Assembly: GCA_003553525.1 (NCBI GenBank)
Contig: PWEO01000061.1
Span: 1-48,348 of the forward strand
DNA from: Clostridiaceae bacterium
GTDB taxonomy: Bacteria; Bacillota; Clostridia; Peptostreptococcales; T1SED10-28
Length of the DNA: 48,348 bases
Direction: 5' to 3'
The notes below the pieces were generated by a model that searched no databases, had not been told where the DNA came from, and saw only the letters and a list, made by a program, of their open reading frames with translations. Shown here in pieces: positions 17,901 through 25,867 of the stretch (positions within the stretch are counted from its first letter, which is position 1; each line of letters opens with the position of its first letter). The position numbers and the translations under genes were made by a program.

Positions 17901-18764
17901 CTAGTTTTTCTTTTTTTCCTTGTCCCGATGGTGGATCGTTACCCGGTTCCCATCCTCTGTCAATTCCTTAAAGATTTTATTTACTAAAGTTACCGACCGG
18001 TGCCTTCCTCCGGTACAGCCGATGGATATAACCAAATTGTTTTTGCCCTCCTGAATATAGTTCGGTATTAAGAATCGAATCATGTCCAAAAGCTTTGCAT
18101 AAAACTCCCTGCTGACATCATTGCCCATCACATAGCGCTGTACCCGTGGATCATCCCCGGTGTACTCCTTCAAGGATTTTTCATAGTAAGGATTCGGTAA
18201 AAAACGCACATCAAATACCAGGTCCGAATCCAGGGGAACTCCGTATTTAAAGCCGAAGGAAGTTAAGGAAATCCTAAGATTTCTCCCTTTTTTTCCTTCA
18301 ATATACAGGTTTCGAATCTCCTCTTTTAGGGATTTTAAATCCAGACCTGTGGTATCGATAATATTATTTGCCATCTGCCGTAGATTTTGAAGCTTTTTCC
18401 GTTCTTCTTTAATCCCTTCTTCCAAAGATCCATCCATGGATAAGGGGTGACTTCTCCTTGTTTCTTTGAAACGTTTAATCAGTTCCTCATTACTGGCATC
18501 CAAGAAAAGAATTTCATAATGATAACCCAGTCTTTCCAATTCTTCCAAATTTGACACCAGATCATCAAAGAACTCTCCGCCCCGGATGTCCATAACAATG
18601 GCTGCTTTTTCAAAGGTGCCCTGGGATTGATCCCAAAGCTCTGAAAATTTTTGCAATAGTATAGGAGGCATATTGTCCACACAATAAAACCCTAAATCTT
18701 CCATGTATTTGACCACTTGACTTTTCCCGGCACCGGACATACCGGTTATAATGGTGAACTTCAT
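17901..18764 (-). CDS. rapZ: RapZ family nucleotide-binding protein (YvcJ)
   Basis: This P-loop protein controls GlmS expression through small-RNA decay in enterobacteria; its role in Bacillota is less clear. The 287-aa length is standard. Walker A GMSGAGKS occupies residues 8-15, followed by [10 protein letters not shown]. The C-terminal domain carries [16 protein letters not shown] and [11 protein letters not shown], all diagnostic. The start has AAGGAG six bases upstream. It lies between murB and yvcK in one transcript. Confidence 0.97.
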   Translation of the reverse strand: MKFTIITGMSGAGKSQVVKYMEDLGFYCVDNMPPILLQKFSELWDQSQGTFEKAAIVMDIRGGEFFDDLVSNLEELERLGYHYEILFLDASNEELIKRFKETRRSHPLSMDGSLEEGIKEERKKLQNLRQMANNIIDTTGLDLKSLKEEIRNLYIEGKKGRNLRISLTSFGFKYGVPLDSDLVFDVRFLPNPYYEKSLKEYTGDDPRVQRYVMGNDVSREFYAKLLDMIRFLIPNYIQEGKNNLVISIGCTGGRHRSVTLVNKIFKELTEDGNRVTIHHRDKEKKKN

Positions 18765-18811
18765 CCTCTCATCTCCTTATTTACTCTACTGCCTATAACC
18801 CTTAGCAGCCG

Positions 18812-19726
18812 TTATTCTTCACCGATAATGCGAAGTTCCCGTTGTAAATCCACTCCGTATTTTTCTTTTACGGTTTTTTGTACTTTTCCTACTAAATCCA
18901 TCACGTCCTGGGCTGTGGCTCCCCCTTGATTTACTATAAATCCGCAGTGCAGAGTGGACACTTCAGCCCCTCCAACGCGACAACCTTTTAACCCGCTGTC
19001 TTGAATCAGTTTTCCTGCAAAATACCCTTCCGGTCGCTTAAACACACTGCCTGCACTGGGCAAGTTTATCGGTTGCTTTGTCGTTCTTTGATAATCCAGT
19101 TCTTGAATTTTTGCATATATTTCTTCCGAATTCCCGGTTTCCAATTCCATTACCACTTCCAAAACTGCATAGTGCTTTTCCTGTAAAATACTGCTTCTAT
19201 AACCCATCTGTAATTCCTGATTACTAAAGGTGACAACGTCGCCATGATCATTTAGGGCTCTCACCAAGGTTACCACATCTTTCATCTCGCCTCCATAGGC
19301 TCCGGCATTCATGAATACTGCTCCTCCCAGACTTCCGGGAATCCCGCTGGCAAACTCAAAACCTTTTAACGAAGCCTTCGCAATCCTTTTTGCCAGTCTT
19401 GATAATAGAATGCCGGATTCCGCTGTCACTGTGGTGCCTTCTATGGTTACCTGATTATAACTCTCGCCAAGTTTAATGACCACCCCGCGGATCCCTTTAT
19501 CTCGAATCAGTAAATTACTGGCATTCCCAATAATCATATAGGGAATATTTTCTTTTTTTAAATTTCTGACGGTTCCCGCAATCTCTTCCATTTTTTCCGG
19601 CAACACCAGAAAATCTGCAGGCCCTCCTATTTTAAAGGAGCTATGATTCTTCATGGGCTCATCGATTAAAATGTGTTTTTTATCTACGGTTTTCTCTAAA
19701 ACCTCTAAAATTTTGGTCTTATCCAA
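18812..19726 (-). CDS. murB: UDP-N-acetylenolpyruvoylglucosamine reductase
   Basis: It reduces UDP-GlcNAc-enolpyruvate to UDP-MurNAc with NADPH and FAD, in peptidoglycan synthesis. The protein of about 304 aa shows FKIGGPADFLVLP near the N-terminus, the FAD-contact region GFEFASGIPGSLGGAVFMNA and AGSVFKRPEGYFAGKLI with the catalytic serine. No in-frame ATG fits. TTG 19726 lies eight bases after AAGGAG and is my choice; GTG 19735 overlaps that site. It follows the MOSC gene by about 30 bases, so the molybdopterin genes appear to read into the murB-rapZ-yvcK set. Confidence 0.95.
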   Translation of the reverse strand: MDKTKILEVLEKTVDKKHILIDEPMKNHSSFKIGGPADFLVLPEKMEEIAGTVRNLKKENIPYMIIGNASNLLIRDKGIRGVVIKLGESYNQVTIEGTTVTAESGILLSRLAKRIAKASLKGFEFASGIPGSLGGAVFMNAGAYGGEMKDVVTLVRALNDHGDVVTFSNQELQMGYRSSILQEKHYAVLEVVMELETGNSEEIYAKIQELDYQRTTKQPINLPSAGSVFKRPEGYFAGKLIQDSGLKGCRVGGAEVSTLHCGFIVNQGGATAQDVMDLVGKVQKTVKEKYGVDLQRELRIIGEE

Positions 19727-19757
19727 TCCATTCACTCCTTGTTCACTGGTCTGTTTT

Positions 19758-20174
19758 TTAATATTTTAATCCTTTTTTTCTGTAATTCAGTTTTTCATTT
19801 AACACGATCTCACCGGGGGTTTCAACTTCTAAAAACAAAATTTCCTGCAAGAAAGAGCACCCTGCTTTCCTATAGATGGGACAAGTGCTGTGGCATCTTT
19901 TCCCTACTTTCCCAATTGTGAAGGCTACTTCCTTTCCCAGTACTTGATCCCCCGGTTTCATTCCATGGACTTCATTATCCCCGGATGTGCTTATTTCTAT
20001 ATTGGCTTTGAATCGACCATGACAAAAACCTCGGATTCCAAGTTGAAGATCCTCTTTTATCATTTTTATTCCCCGGTCCGTAATCAAGCTGATTTCATTC
20101 TGTTCATGGAGAAAAAGGGCCCTTCGGTCTTCCCAACAGCTTTTCTCTTTCGCTTGAAGCTTCAGCACCTTCAT
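19758..20174 (-). CDS. MOSC domain protein
   Basis: MOSC domains occur in molybdenum-cofactor sulfurases and related proteins. This 138-aa stand-alone form shows the family pattern RGFCHGRFKANIEI (about residues 47-60) and IGKVGKRCHSTCPIYRKAGC (near 90-110), whose cysteines resemble those of small clostridial MOSC proteins next to moa genes. It starts three bases after the moaA stop, so translation is likely coupled. A role in cofactor sulfuration or handling for the formate dehydrogenase is inferred from fdhD and moaA next door. Confidence 0.87.
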   Translation of the reverse strand: MKVLKLQAKEKSCWEDRRALFLHEQNEISLITDRGIKMIKEDLQLGIRGFCHGRFKANIEISTSGDNEVHGMKPGDQVLGKEVAFTIGKVGKRCHSTCPIYRKAGCSFLQEILFLEVETPGEIVLNEKLNYRKKGLKY

Positions 20175-20177
20175 TAT

Positions 20178-21140
20178 TCAGCCTCCGATTTGAGACATAT
20201 TTCGAGTAATGGCTTCATAGTCCACGGTATCTAAGTAATGCTTTTCCGGTTTGGATGTGATGGCTTTTGCCAAAAGGTTTTTTAACGACCCCTCATTCCG
20301 ACGTAATGCAGGAAGAAGGTCGATCTCCTGGCTACTGTGAAGGCAGGGTTTTAATTTACCGTCAAAGGTAACTCTCAGACGATTGCATTCAGCACAAAAG
20401 TGACTGGATATGGGATCGATAAATCCTACTCTTCCTTTCCCACCCGGAAGTTTATAGTATTTTGCCGGACTGCCGATCTCCTGGTTTAAAGGGACCAGCT
20501 CCGGAACCCGATTTCGTACTTCTTCATTGGAAATAAAATGTTCCTTTGACCATGTACTGGCCTCACCAATAGGCATAAGCTCTATAAACCGTACATCGAT
20601 GGGATATATTCTGGTTAAATTCATCAGATTTGGAATGTCCGCTTCATTTTCCCCTCCGATAATCACCGTGTTCAGCTTAATGGGATGCAGTCCCAGTTTC
20701 AAGGCTTCTTCAATGCCTTCCAGCACTTGTCTTACCTCTCCTCCCCGGGTAATATTTCGGTATTTATCCGGGTCAAGGGAATCAATGCTGATATTTATCC
20801 GATTCAGCCCCGCCGCTTTTAACTCTTTGCCGTATTTTTTAAGCAGCAGCCCGTTTGTGGTCATGGCAACATCTTTAATCCCTTCTATTGAAGCGATTCC
20901 CTTTACTAAATCAATAATTCCTTTTCTTACCAGAGGTTCTCCCCCGGTGATCCGGACCTTTTGGATTCCCAAGCTTGCACTTTCTTTAGCAATTTTTATA
21001 ATTTCTTCAATACTGAGCACCTCACAGTGATGCATTTTTTCCACACCGGATTCCGGCATGCAGTATTTACAACGGAGGTTGCAAAGATCCGTCACAGAAA
21101 TCCGGAGATAATTAATGTTTCTTCTATAAGTATCCTTCAT
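20178..21140 (-). CDS. moaA: GTP 3',8-cyclase (molybdopterin biosynthesis)
   Basis: This radical SAM enzyme converts GTP to 3',8-cyclo-7,8-dihydro-GTP, the first step of molybdopterin synthesis. The 320-aa protein has the N-terminal 4Fe-4S motif CNLRCKYC (Cx3Cx2C, near residue 20), the SAM-binding GGEP and the C-terminal cluster motif HFCAECNRLRVTFDGKLKPC. The family's diglycine end is present (SQIGG). GGAGAG precedes the ATG. It lies 14 bases after fdhD. No moaC, moeA or mobA is in the window, so the rest of the pathway is encoded elsewhere. Confidence 0.97.
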   Translation of the reverse strand: MKDTYRRNINYLRISVTDLCNLRCKYCMPESGVEKMHHCEVLSIEEIIKIAKESASLGIQKVRITGGEPLVRKGIIDLVKGIASIEGIKDVAMTTNGLLLKKYGKELKAAGLNRINISIDSLDPDKYRNITRGGEVRQVLEGIEEALKLGLHPIKLNTVIIGGENEADIPNLMNLTRIYPIDVRFIELMPIGEASTWSKEHFISNEEVRNRVPELVPLNQEIGSPAKYYKLPGGKGRVGFIDPISSHFCAECNRLRVTFDGKLKPCLHSSQEIDLLPALRRNEGSLKNLLAKAITSKPEKHYLDTVDYEAITRNMSQIGG

Positions 21141-21154
21141 AAGATCTCTCCATT

Positions 21155-21955
21155 CTACTTAGTCTTCCCACTGACTCTTTTGCTTCCATGATAGATATTC
21201 ATTCGATTTCCTCTGGCAAATCCGATTAAGGTAATATCCAAATCTTTTGCGATATTAACAGAAAGCTCCGTGGGAGCAGACCTTGAAACAACAACCGGAA
21301 TTGCTTTTTTGGCGGCCTTGATAATCATTTCCGAGGATAACCTTCCACTGGTAACAAGAATTTTATCCTCCAGGGATACTTCTTTTGAAAAGGCTTCTCC
21401 GATAACTTTGTCCAAAGCATTATGTCTTCCGATATCCTCATGAAAAAACAGCACTTTTTCCTGATCGCAAAGAGCGCAGAAATGAACTCCTCCTGTTTCT
21501 TTGAAAAGACCGGATTGTTGATTCAGTTCTTTGGAAAGGTTTAAAATATGTTGGTAATCATATTGGATATCTCCCTTGATTTTTTTACTTCCCAGGGAAT
21601 CCAACACATTATAAAAGACCGTTCCTTTTCCGCAACCTGTGGTCACCGTGCGTTTTCCGTAAAGCTTTTGTTTTAAGTCTATTTTATTATGCAGTTGTAT
21701 ATGAATATGACCGGTTTCTTCCTCCACCGTAATCTTTCCTACATCTTTTTTATTTGCAATCATCCCTTCGGATATTAAAAAGCCCAGGGTCAAATACTGA
21801 AGATTCTCCGATGAATTCGGGGAGCAGAGTAATGTGATAAATTCCTCATCATTTAAATATACGGTTAGGGGGTACTCCATTACCACCTGGTCTTCCATTT
21901 CCTCAATTACTCCATCTTTGATTTGTTCTATCTGAATTGTTTTTGTCCGCTCCAT
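21155..21955 (-). CDS. fdhD: Formate dehydrogenase accessory sulfurtransferase FdhD
   Basis: FdhD passes sulfur from a cysteine desulfurase to the molybdenum cofactor of formate dehydrogenase. The 266-aa length is normal. Diagnostic stretches are NLQYLTLGFLISEGMI, FHEDIGRHNALDKVIG, TSGRLSSEMIIKAA and SRSAPTELSVNIA. In the active loop only one cysteine is seen (TTGCGKG, Cys108) where the E. coli protein has a CxxC pair. A second pair, Cys160 and Cys163 (HFCALCD), occurs further on. GGAGGG precedes the ATG. It precedes moaA by 14 bases and is the natural partner of the selenocysteine formate dehydrogenase at 28.7-31.3 kb. Confidence 0.96.
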   Translation of the reverse strand: MERTKTIQIEQIKDGVIEEMEDQVVMEYPLTVYLNDEEFITLLCSPNSSENLQYLTLGFLISEGMIANKKDVGKITVEEETGHIHIQLHNKIDLKQKLYGKRTVTTGCGKGTVFYNVLDSLGSKKIKGDIQYDYQHILNLSKELNQQSGLFKETGGVHFCALCDQEKVLFFHEDIGRHNALDKVIGEAFSKEVSLEDKILVTSGRLSSEMIIKAAKKAIPVVVSRSAPTELSVNIAKDLDITLIGFARGNRMNIYHGSKRVSGKTK

Positions 21956-21998
21956 GACTTTCCCTCCAAGAATTTTCTTCCTAATTCTATATCCTTTA

Positions 21999-22181
21999 TC
22001 ATTTTCGATCTTTATACTTTTGGTATACTGCAGAATGCAGAGAGACCAAAATTCCTAAAAACAAATAAACCACCAGTCCATCGATGAAATGCACCCCAAC
22101 CATGGCAATGATTAGAAAGGGAATGACCGATACAAAAAAGATCTTTGAATTAAAGCGCTGAAATTTTTCTTTGATTTTCAT
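21999..22181 (-). CDS. Small two-segment membrane protein, unknown
   Basis: This is a 60-aa protein I do not recognise. It has a basic N-terminus (MKIKEKFQRFNSK), then two hydrophobic stretches at about residues 14-32 and 33-50, and a basic tail (YQKYKDRK). That is the topology of a short hairpin membrane protein with both ends on the cytosolic side. ATG 22181 is eight bases after AAAGGAG, which supports translation; the frame extends to 22244 without a ribosome site. It is the first gene before fdhD (43-base gap) and may be a conserved member of that operon. Confidence 0.6.
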   Translation of the reverse strand: MKIKEKFQRFNSKIFFVSVIPFLIIAMVGVHFIDGLVVYLFLGILVSLHSAVYQKYKDRK

Positions 22182-22249
22182 CCACACTACTCCTTTAACA
22201 TCCATTATATTCTTTTTTTCTTCTATGCCTATTTTAACATACAAACTAT

Positions 22250-22293
22250 AAAAAAAGCCATTTTTCAGAAGGATTTCTTCCGATAAAAGGCTT
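22250..22293 (-). terminator. Terminator-like hairpin upstream of the fdhD operon
   Basis: On the minus strand, AAGCC followed by TTTT pairs with AAAA and GGCTT, with a one-base bulge. An inner GAAG/CTTC hairpin caps it, and T7 follows. It lies about 70 bases before the small membrane protein gene and points towards it. It could be a leader attenuator, or the end of a short upstream transcript, since a TGT-TAAAAT extended -10-like sequence follows it. No known riboswitch class is recognisable upstream. Confidence 0.5.
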
Positions 22294-22403
22294 CGGTTAC
22301 TGCTTATATATATCTAAGAAAACTTGGTTTCCTTTGACTTTTCATTTGACACTTCCTAAACTACATCTTCCGGTTTCTTTTCCTACCTATGTGATTTACC
22401 TTA

Positions 22404-22412
22404 TGATATAAT
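22404..22412 (+). promoter_or_regulatory. Extended -10 promoter element for the LysR gene
   Basis: TGA followed by TATAAT (core 22407-22412) forms an extended -10 about 48 bases before the LysR start. No good -35 is present, which is common when the TG extension exists. The complementary strand here also reads TATTAT, so a divergent promoter is possible. Confidence 0.45.
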
Positions 22413-22459
22413 ATTGCTAGAGTGTCTATTTGAGAGTCAGGGGAAAGGAAGATGTTTAT

Positions 22460-23350
22460 ATGAATCTGCAATACTTAAAATCATTTTATATCACCGTTAA
22501 ACTCAATAGCATCTCCAAAGCGGCAAAAGAACTTCACCTTACACAGCCGGGTTTGAGTATGCAATTGCAGGCTTTAGAAAAAGAATTGGACTCGAATCTT
22601 CTAATTCGAAGTAATCGGGGAGTGGAACTCACCGAAGCCGGGAAAATTCTATTTGATTATGCGGATACCATTCTGTCACTTCAGGACAACATTCAGCGGG
22701 ATCTGAGCAATTTCAAGACCTCAAAAAAAGAATTATTCCTCGGGGCCTGTAAATCCATCGGAGAACATGCCCTTCCCTGCAGTATTTATATTTTTAAAAA
22801 TAAGCATCCGGATATTGATATAAATTTCAACATTTATAATTCCCGGGAAGTCATTAGTCGGCTCAAGGACAAATCCATTAACCTCGGTATCGTTCAAGAG
22901 GAAGTTTCAGAGGATGGTATTGTTGCAGAACTTCTTGGCGAAGACCCTATACTATTGGTTACCTCCTCTTCTTCTCATAAGAACAGTATTACACTGGATG
23001 AACTTTTACAGGTTCCCCTTATTTCCCGGGAAAAGGGATCCGGCACCCAACGAGCCATACAGGAAGCATTGAATAAACAGTCGATTCAGTGCGAAGATTT
23101 AAAAACAATGTATCAGCTAAACTCCATGGAAGCCATTAAAAGCTCCGTAGTGTCGGGTAAAGGCATGGCCTTTATTCCGAAATTAACCATAGAACGGGAG
23201 TTATATGAGGGCACCTTACACGTGGTTGATGTGGAGGGACTTTCCATTAACAGCAGTTACTATGTGATCTATCGAAAAAAACATCCCTTTTCCATATATG
23301 AAGAGGCCTTCAAAAAGTTTTTGAAATCCTCCGATCGCGGCTTTTGTTAA
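22460..23350 (+). CDS. LysR family transcriptional regulator (selenium/sulfur metabolism type)
   Basis: This is a 296-aa LysR-type regulator. The N-terminal winged helix-turn-helix reads SISKAAKELHLTQPGLSMQL (about residues 19-38), followed by the linker helix and a periplasmic-binding-like effector domain. ATG 22460 (MNLQYLK) is preferred, with GGAAGATG upstream; the frame opens at 22430. It lies between the divergent fdhD/moaA operon and the convergent YeeE-TusA-YeeE genes. LysR proteins of this kind are often found next to selenium-metabolism YedE/YedF genes, so I infer control of sulfur or selenium supply or of formate dehydrogenase maturation. The effector is unknown. Confidence 0.9.
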   Translation: MNLQYLKSFYITVKLNSISKAAKELHLTQPGLSMQLQALEKELDSNLLIRSNRGVELTEAGKILFDYADTILSLQDNIQRDLSNFKTSKKELFLGACKSIGEHALPCSIYIFKNKHPDIDINFNIYNSREVISRLKDKSINLGIVQEEVSEDGIVAELLGEDPILLVTSSSSHKNSITLDELLQVPLISREKGSGTQRAIQEALNKQSIQCEDLKTMYQLNSMEAIKSSVVSGKGMAFIPKLTIERELYEGTLHVVDVEGLSINSSYYVIYRKKHPFSIYEEAFKKFLKSSDRGFC

Positions 23351-23371
23351 GCAGTAGGTGAGACGTAGATT

Positions 23372-23398
23372 GGCCCCTTAGAAAACTGAGGGGCCTTT
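23372..23398 (+). terminator. Intrinsic terminator after the LysR gene
   Basis: A 10-bp stem with one G-T pair (23372-23381 with 23386-23395) and an AAAA loop is followed by TTTAAATTATT on the plus strand. It begins about 20 bases past the LysR stop. Confidence 0.85.
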
Positions 23399-23476
23399 AA
23401 ATTATTGGATTGTTTACTCTTTTTTAATTGCATTTCTTTCTTGCTTGTCCTGTTTTCTTGCTTTTTTCCCTTCTCT

Positions 23477-23995
23477 CTAAACCATGTAGCGCATCAAAAT
23501 TTTTGATCCGATCACTCCTCCAAACACCATGAAAACTCCAAAAACCCAGCCATGCAGTGAGAAGGAAGGAATCCCGCTGAAAAATGCTCCGATGTTGCAA
23601 CCAAAGGCGATATTTGCTCCATATCCCATTAACAGTCCGCCGAAAACAGCGAAAGCAACCTGTTTAAAGTTCTTAATCCTTCTCCATTTAAACTCACTGC
23701 TGATTAGAACCGATAACAGTGCCCCTAGAATCACCGCAAGATTTAAAACACTCACCGTGTTTACTAAAAAGCTTTCTCCTGCCGTAAATCCTCCATAAAT
23801 TTCGAAGTAACTTCCCGCGAAATCATTGTAGCCGAATTTTTCCAGAACCCACATCCCCCAATATAAAAAACCGGAAGTAATTCTCCAGGGGGCCCCCGTA
23901 AACATGAGTAAAAATACATTTAACAGACTTAATATAATTGCAGCCGCCCAGTAAGGCCATGGGGCTTTCAGCACTTTATTAAATATTTTATTCAT
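23477..23995 (-). CDS. YeeE/YedE family membrane protein, C-terminal half type
   Basis: This 172-aa, highly hydrophobic protein has about four membrane segments. Its signature NIAFGCNIGAFFSGI, with Cys133, matches the third conserved cysteine region of YeeE thiosulfate channels, and SFSLHGWVFG follows as in the family. Full-length YeeE is about 350 aa; this gene and the one at 24254-24946 together make up that length and cysteine set. ATG 23995 overlaps the 3' end of the TusA gene by 8 bases, with AAGGTGG upstream, so translation is coupled. It likely imports thiosulfate or a related sulfur or selenium species together with its neighbours; the substrate is inferred. Confidence 0.85.
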   Translation of the reverse strand: MNKIFNKVLKAPWPYWAAAIILSLLNVFLLMFTGAPWRITSGFLYWGMWVLEKFGYNDFAGSYFEIYGGFTAGESFLVNTVSVLNLAVILGALLSVLISSEFKWRRIKNFKQVAFAVFGGLLMGYGANIAFGCNIGAFFSGIPSFSLHGWVFGVFMVFGGVIGSKILMRYMV

Positions 23996-24224
23996 GGGAA
24001 TCCACCTTTTCAATATAAATCTCCCATTCTCCCCGTCCGATCTCAATATAATCCATTTTATGACCCTGTTTATCCACCCATTCTATAACATTGGTTATCG
24101 AACAGTTATGGTCGGTTTTCATAATTAACAGATCTTTTGCCTTCATCTTCTGTAATTTTTTCGAAGCTTTAATCAGTGGAATCGGACAGGCTTCATGCAT
24201 ACAGTCCAAGAATTCTTCCTTCAT
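23988..24224 (-). CDS. TusA-like sulfurtransferase
   Basis: This is a small 78-aa sulfur carrier. The TusA motif CPIPLIKASKKLQKMKAKD carries the active cysteine (Cys13) followed by proline, then the alpha/beta fold with TDHNCSITNVIEW. ATG 24224 is nine bases after AGGGG; ATG 24233 is almost on top of it. It sits between two YeeE/YedE half-proteins and overlaps the second, as expected for the partner that accepts sulfur (or selenium) as it enters the cell, comparable to YeeD next to YeeE. Confidence 0.9.
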   Translation of the reverse strand: MKEEFLDCMHEACPIPLIKASKKLQKMKAKDLLIMKTDHNCSITNVIEWVDKQGHKMDYIEIGRGEWEIYIEKVDSHE

Positions 24225-24253
24225 GGTTTTCATCCCCTTTCACCTTCAACAGG

Positions 24254-24946
24254 TTATATATTTTTTCTTTTCGCAAATTTACGGGCCCCGGCGTACAGTA
24301 GTCCTAAGACCGTAAGCTGTAATAGTAATGCAGGAATAAAGCCTATAATGTTGGGCAGATAGATGGCCTCCCTACCCTCAATAAATGAATCATACCAGAA
24401 AGAATAATGAAATACCCCGGCAAGCAGGGCTCCCGCAATAAAAGCCATCAGCACCACCATCTGCAGTGTGAAACCTTCTCCAACCCTCACTAAGGTTCCG
24501 GAAGCACACCCTCCGGCAATTACCATCCCCACACCGAACAAGCTCCCTCCGATCACGGTATTCCAGCCTATGGGCCTCAGGGTACCCGGCACTTCACTGA
24601 TTAGAAAATTTCCGATATCCAGAGTCAGCACCTGCAGGATGAAGAAAAACACAGTGGACACCATCAGGGCCAGAATTACCGCCTGTAACAGTTTCGTGGT
24701 GCCAAGGGTCAACGGGTTTCGAATGCTTGCGGTAAAACAAAACCTTGAGCGCTCCAGGGTAAACCCTATAAGTATGCCCAGGGGAAACACCCACATATAG
24801 TGGGACTGGTTAATGAATAAAACCGAGACAATCCCAAGTACTATGATCAGCAATGTCCACCCATAAGGGCTCTGATCCCTAGTTTTAATTGCTTTCATTT
24901 CTTCTTGCCGTCTTTTTTTCAAGGCTTCGATTCGTTCAGAAGTCAT
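24254..24946 (-). CDS. YeeE/YedE family membrane protein, N-terminal half type
   Basis: A 230-aa protein with a basic cytosolic N-terminus (residues 1-28) and about five to six membrane segments. The motifs ERSRFCFTASIRNP (Cys70) and AGGCASGTLVRVGEG (Cys147) are the conserved cysteine sites of the YeeE/YedE thiosulfate or selenium transport family. GGGAGGG lies five bases before ATG 24946. It leads a three-gene unit with TusA and the second YeeE half. The split of a usually single protein into two genes flanking TusA is notable. Confidence 0.88.
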   Translation of the reverse strand: MTSERIEALKKRRQEEMKAIKTRDQSPYGWTLLIIVLGIVSVLFINQSHYMWVFPLGILIGFTLERSRFCFTASIRNPLTLGTTKLLQAVILALMVSTVFFFILQVLTLDIGNFLISEVPGTLRPIGWNTVIGGSLFGVGMVIAGGCASGTLVRVGEGFTLQMVVLMAFIAGALLAGVFHYSFWYDSFIEGREAIYLPNIIGFIPALLLQLTVLGLLYAGARKFAKRKNI

Positions 24947-25034
24947 TCTTTCCCTCCCTCTGTATTTTTTCATCAATCCTTGTATAATGTTTTTACTTTA
25001 TAAACAATGCGAACCAAGGTTTTCCCTTTTTAGA

Positions 25035-25065
25035 AAAAGCCCTCTATACTTCATAGAGCGCTTTT
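25035..25065 (-). terminator. Intrinsic terminator after tatC
   Basis: AAAAGC and CTCTAT (25035-25047) pair with ATAGAG and GCTTTT (25053-25065), with one mismatch and a 5-nt loop. On the minus strand the stem ends in TTTTT. It lies ten bases past the tatC stop. Confidence 0.82.
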
Positions 25066-25074
25066 AAAAATATT

Positions 25075-25812
25075 TTAATTTCGGACTTCCTCTTCATCCT
25101 TCTGTTTTTCTTTTTTTCGATAAATAACGGAAGATATAATAATACTCAGTTCAAACAAAATCATCATGGGCCCTGCCAGTAGGGCTTGAGAAATAATATC
25201 CGGAGGTGTAAGAAGGGCTGATAATACTACTACGATCAAAAACACAAATTTCCGGGCCCTTCGAAGGGTCCTTGGACGTACCAGGTTGAATTTTGTCAAT
25301 AACAGTACCAGCATGGGAAGTTCAAAGGCTACTCCGAAAGCCAACAAAATTGAAGTGACAAACCCGATATAATTAGTAAAAGAAAACAAAGCCTGTACCT
25401 GTTCACTGGCCATCCCTGCAAAAAAATCCAAACTTAAGGGCAGAATTAATAAATATGCAAAAACAATTCCCCCTACAAAAAAGAAGGTTCCAAAAAATAC
25501 GGATAAAAATAAAAATATTTTTTGTTTTTTTTCAATTCCGGGAACGATAAAGGCCCACAGTTGATAAAGTATGATCGGCAGTGCTCCTACCAAACCTGTT
25601 ATTAAGGCCAGTTTTATATGGGCCATTAACAGTTCCGGAGGACTGAGGTAAATAAAGTCCACCTCACCACTGGGACGAATAATCAGATTTTGGATTTCAT
25701 CAACGAAATAGAAAGCTATCCCTGTTGCTCCCAATAAGGAAACAATCACGATGATAATTCTTTTTCTTAATTCAGTTAAGTGTTCAACCAGTGTTAATCC
25801 TTCTTCATTCAA
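25075..25812 (-). CDS. tatC: Sec-independent protein translocase TatC
   Basis: TatC is the membrane receptor for folded proteins with twin-arginine signals. It has six membrane segments and the diagnostic LTLVEHLTELRKRI near the start, LYQLWAFIVPGIEKKQK, and ALLTPPDIISQALLAGP. I favour TTG 25812, seven bases after GGGAGG, which gives 245 aa, the usual size. The alternative ATG 25890 gives 271 aa, overlaps tatA by 23 bases and has only a weak ribosome site. It follows tatA and ends at a terminator. No substrate gene with an RR signal is visible in the window; the formate dehydrogenase here has no signal peptide and is cytosolic. Confidence 0.95.
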   Translation of the reverse strand: MNEEGLTLVEHLTELRKRIIIVIVSLLGATGIAFYFVDEIQNLIIRPSGEVDFIYLSPPELLMAHIKLALITGLVGALPIILYQLWAFIVPGIEKKQKIFLFLSVFFGTFFFVGGIVFAYLLILPLSLDFFAGMASEQVQALFSFTNYIGFVTSILLAFGVAFELPMLVLLLTKFNLVRPRTLRRARKFVFLIVVVLSALLTPPDIISQALLAGPMMILFELSIIISSVIYRKKEKQKDEEEVRN

Positions 25813-25867
25813 GGAAGGGCCTCCCTCAGCACTTAGTCTGCCTTCTGTTTTTAATGTTTTCCTACTT

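Noticed and set aside
22250-22459. A molybdenum-cofactor riboswitch before fdhD
   Set aside because: The position is suggestive, but I could not match the conserved stems and loops of that class by eye.
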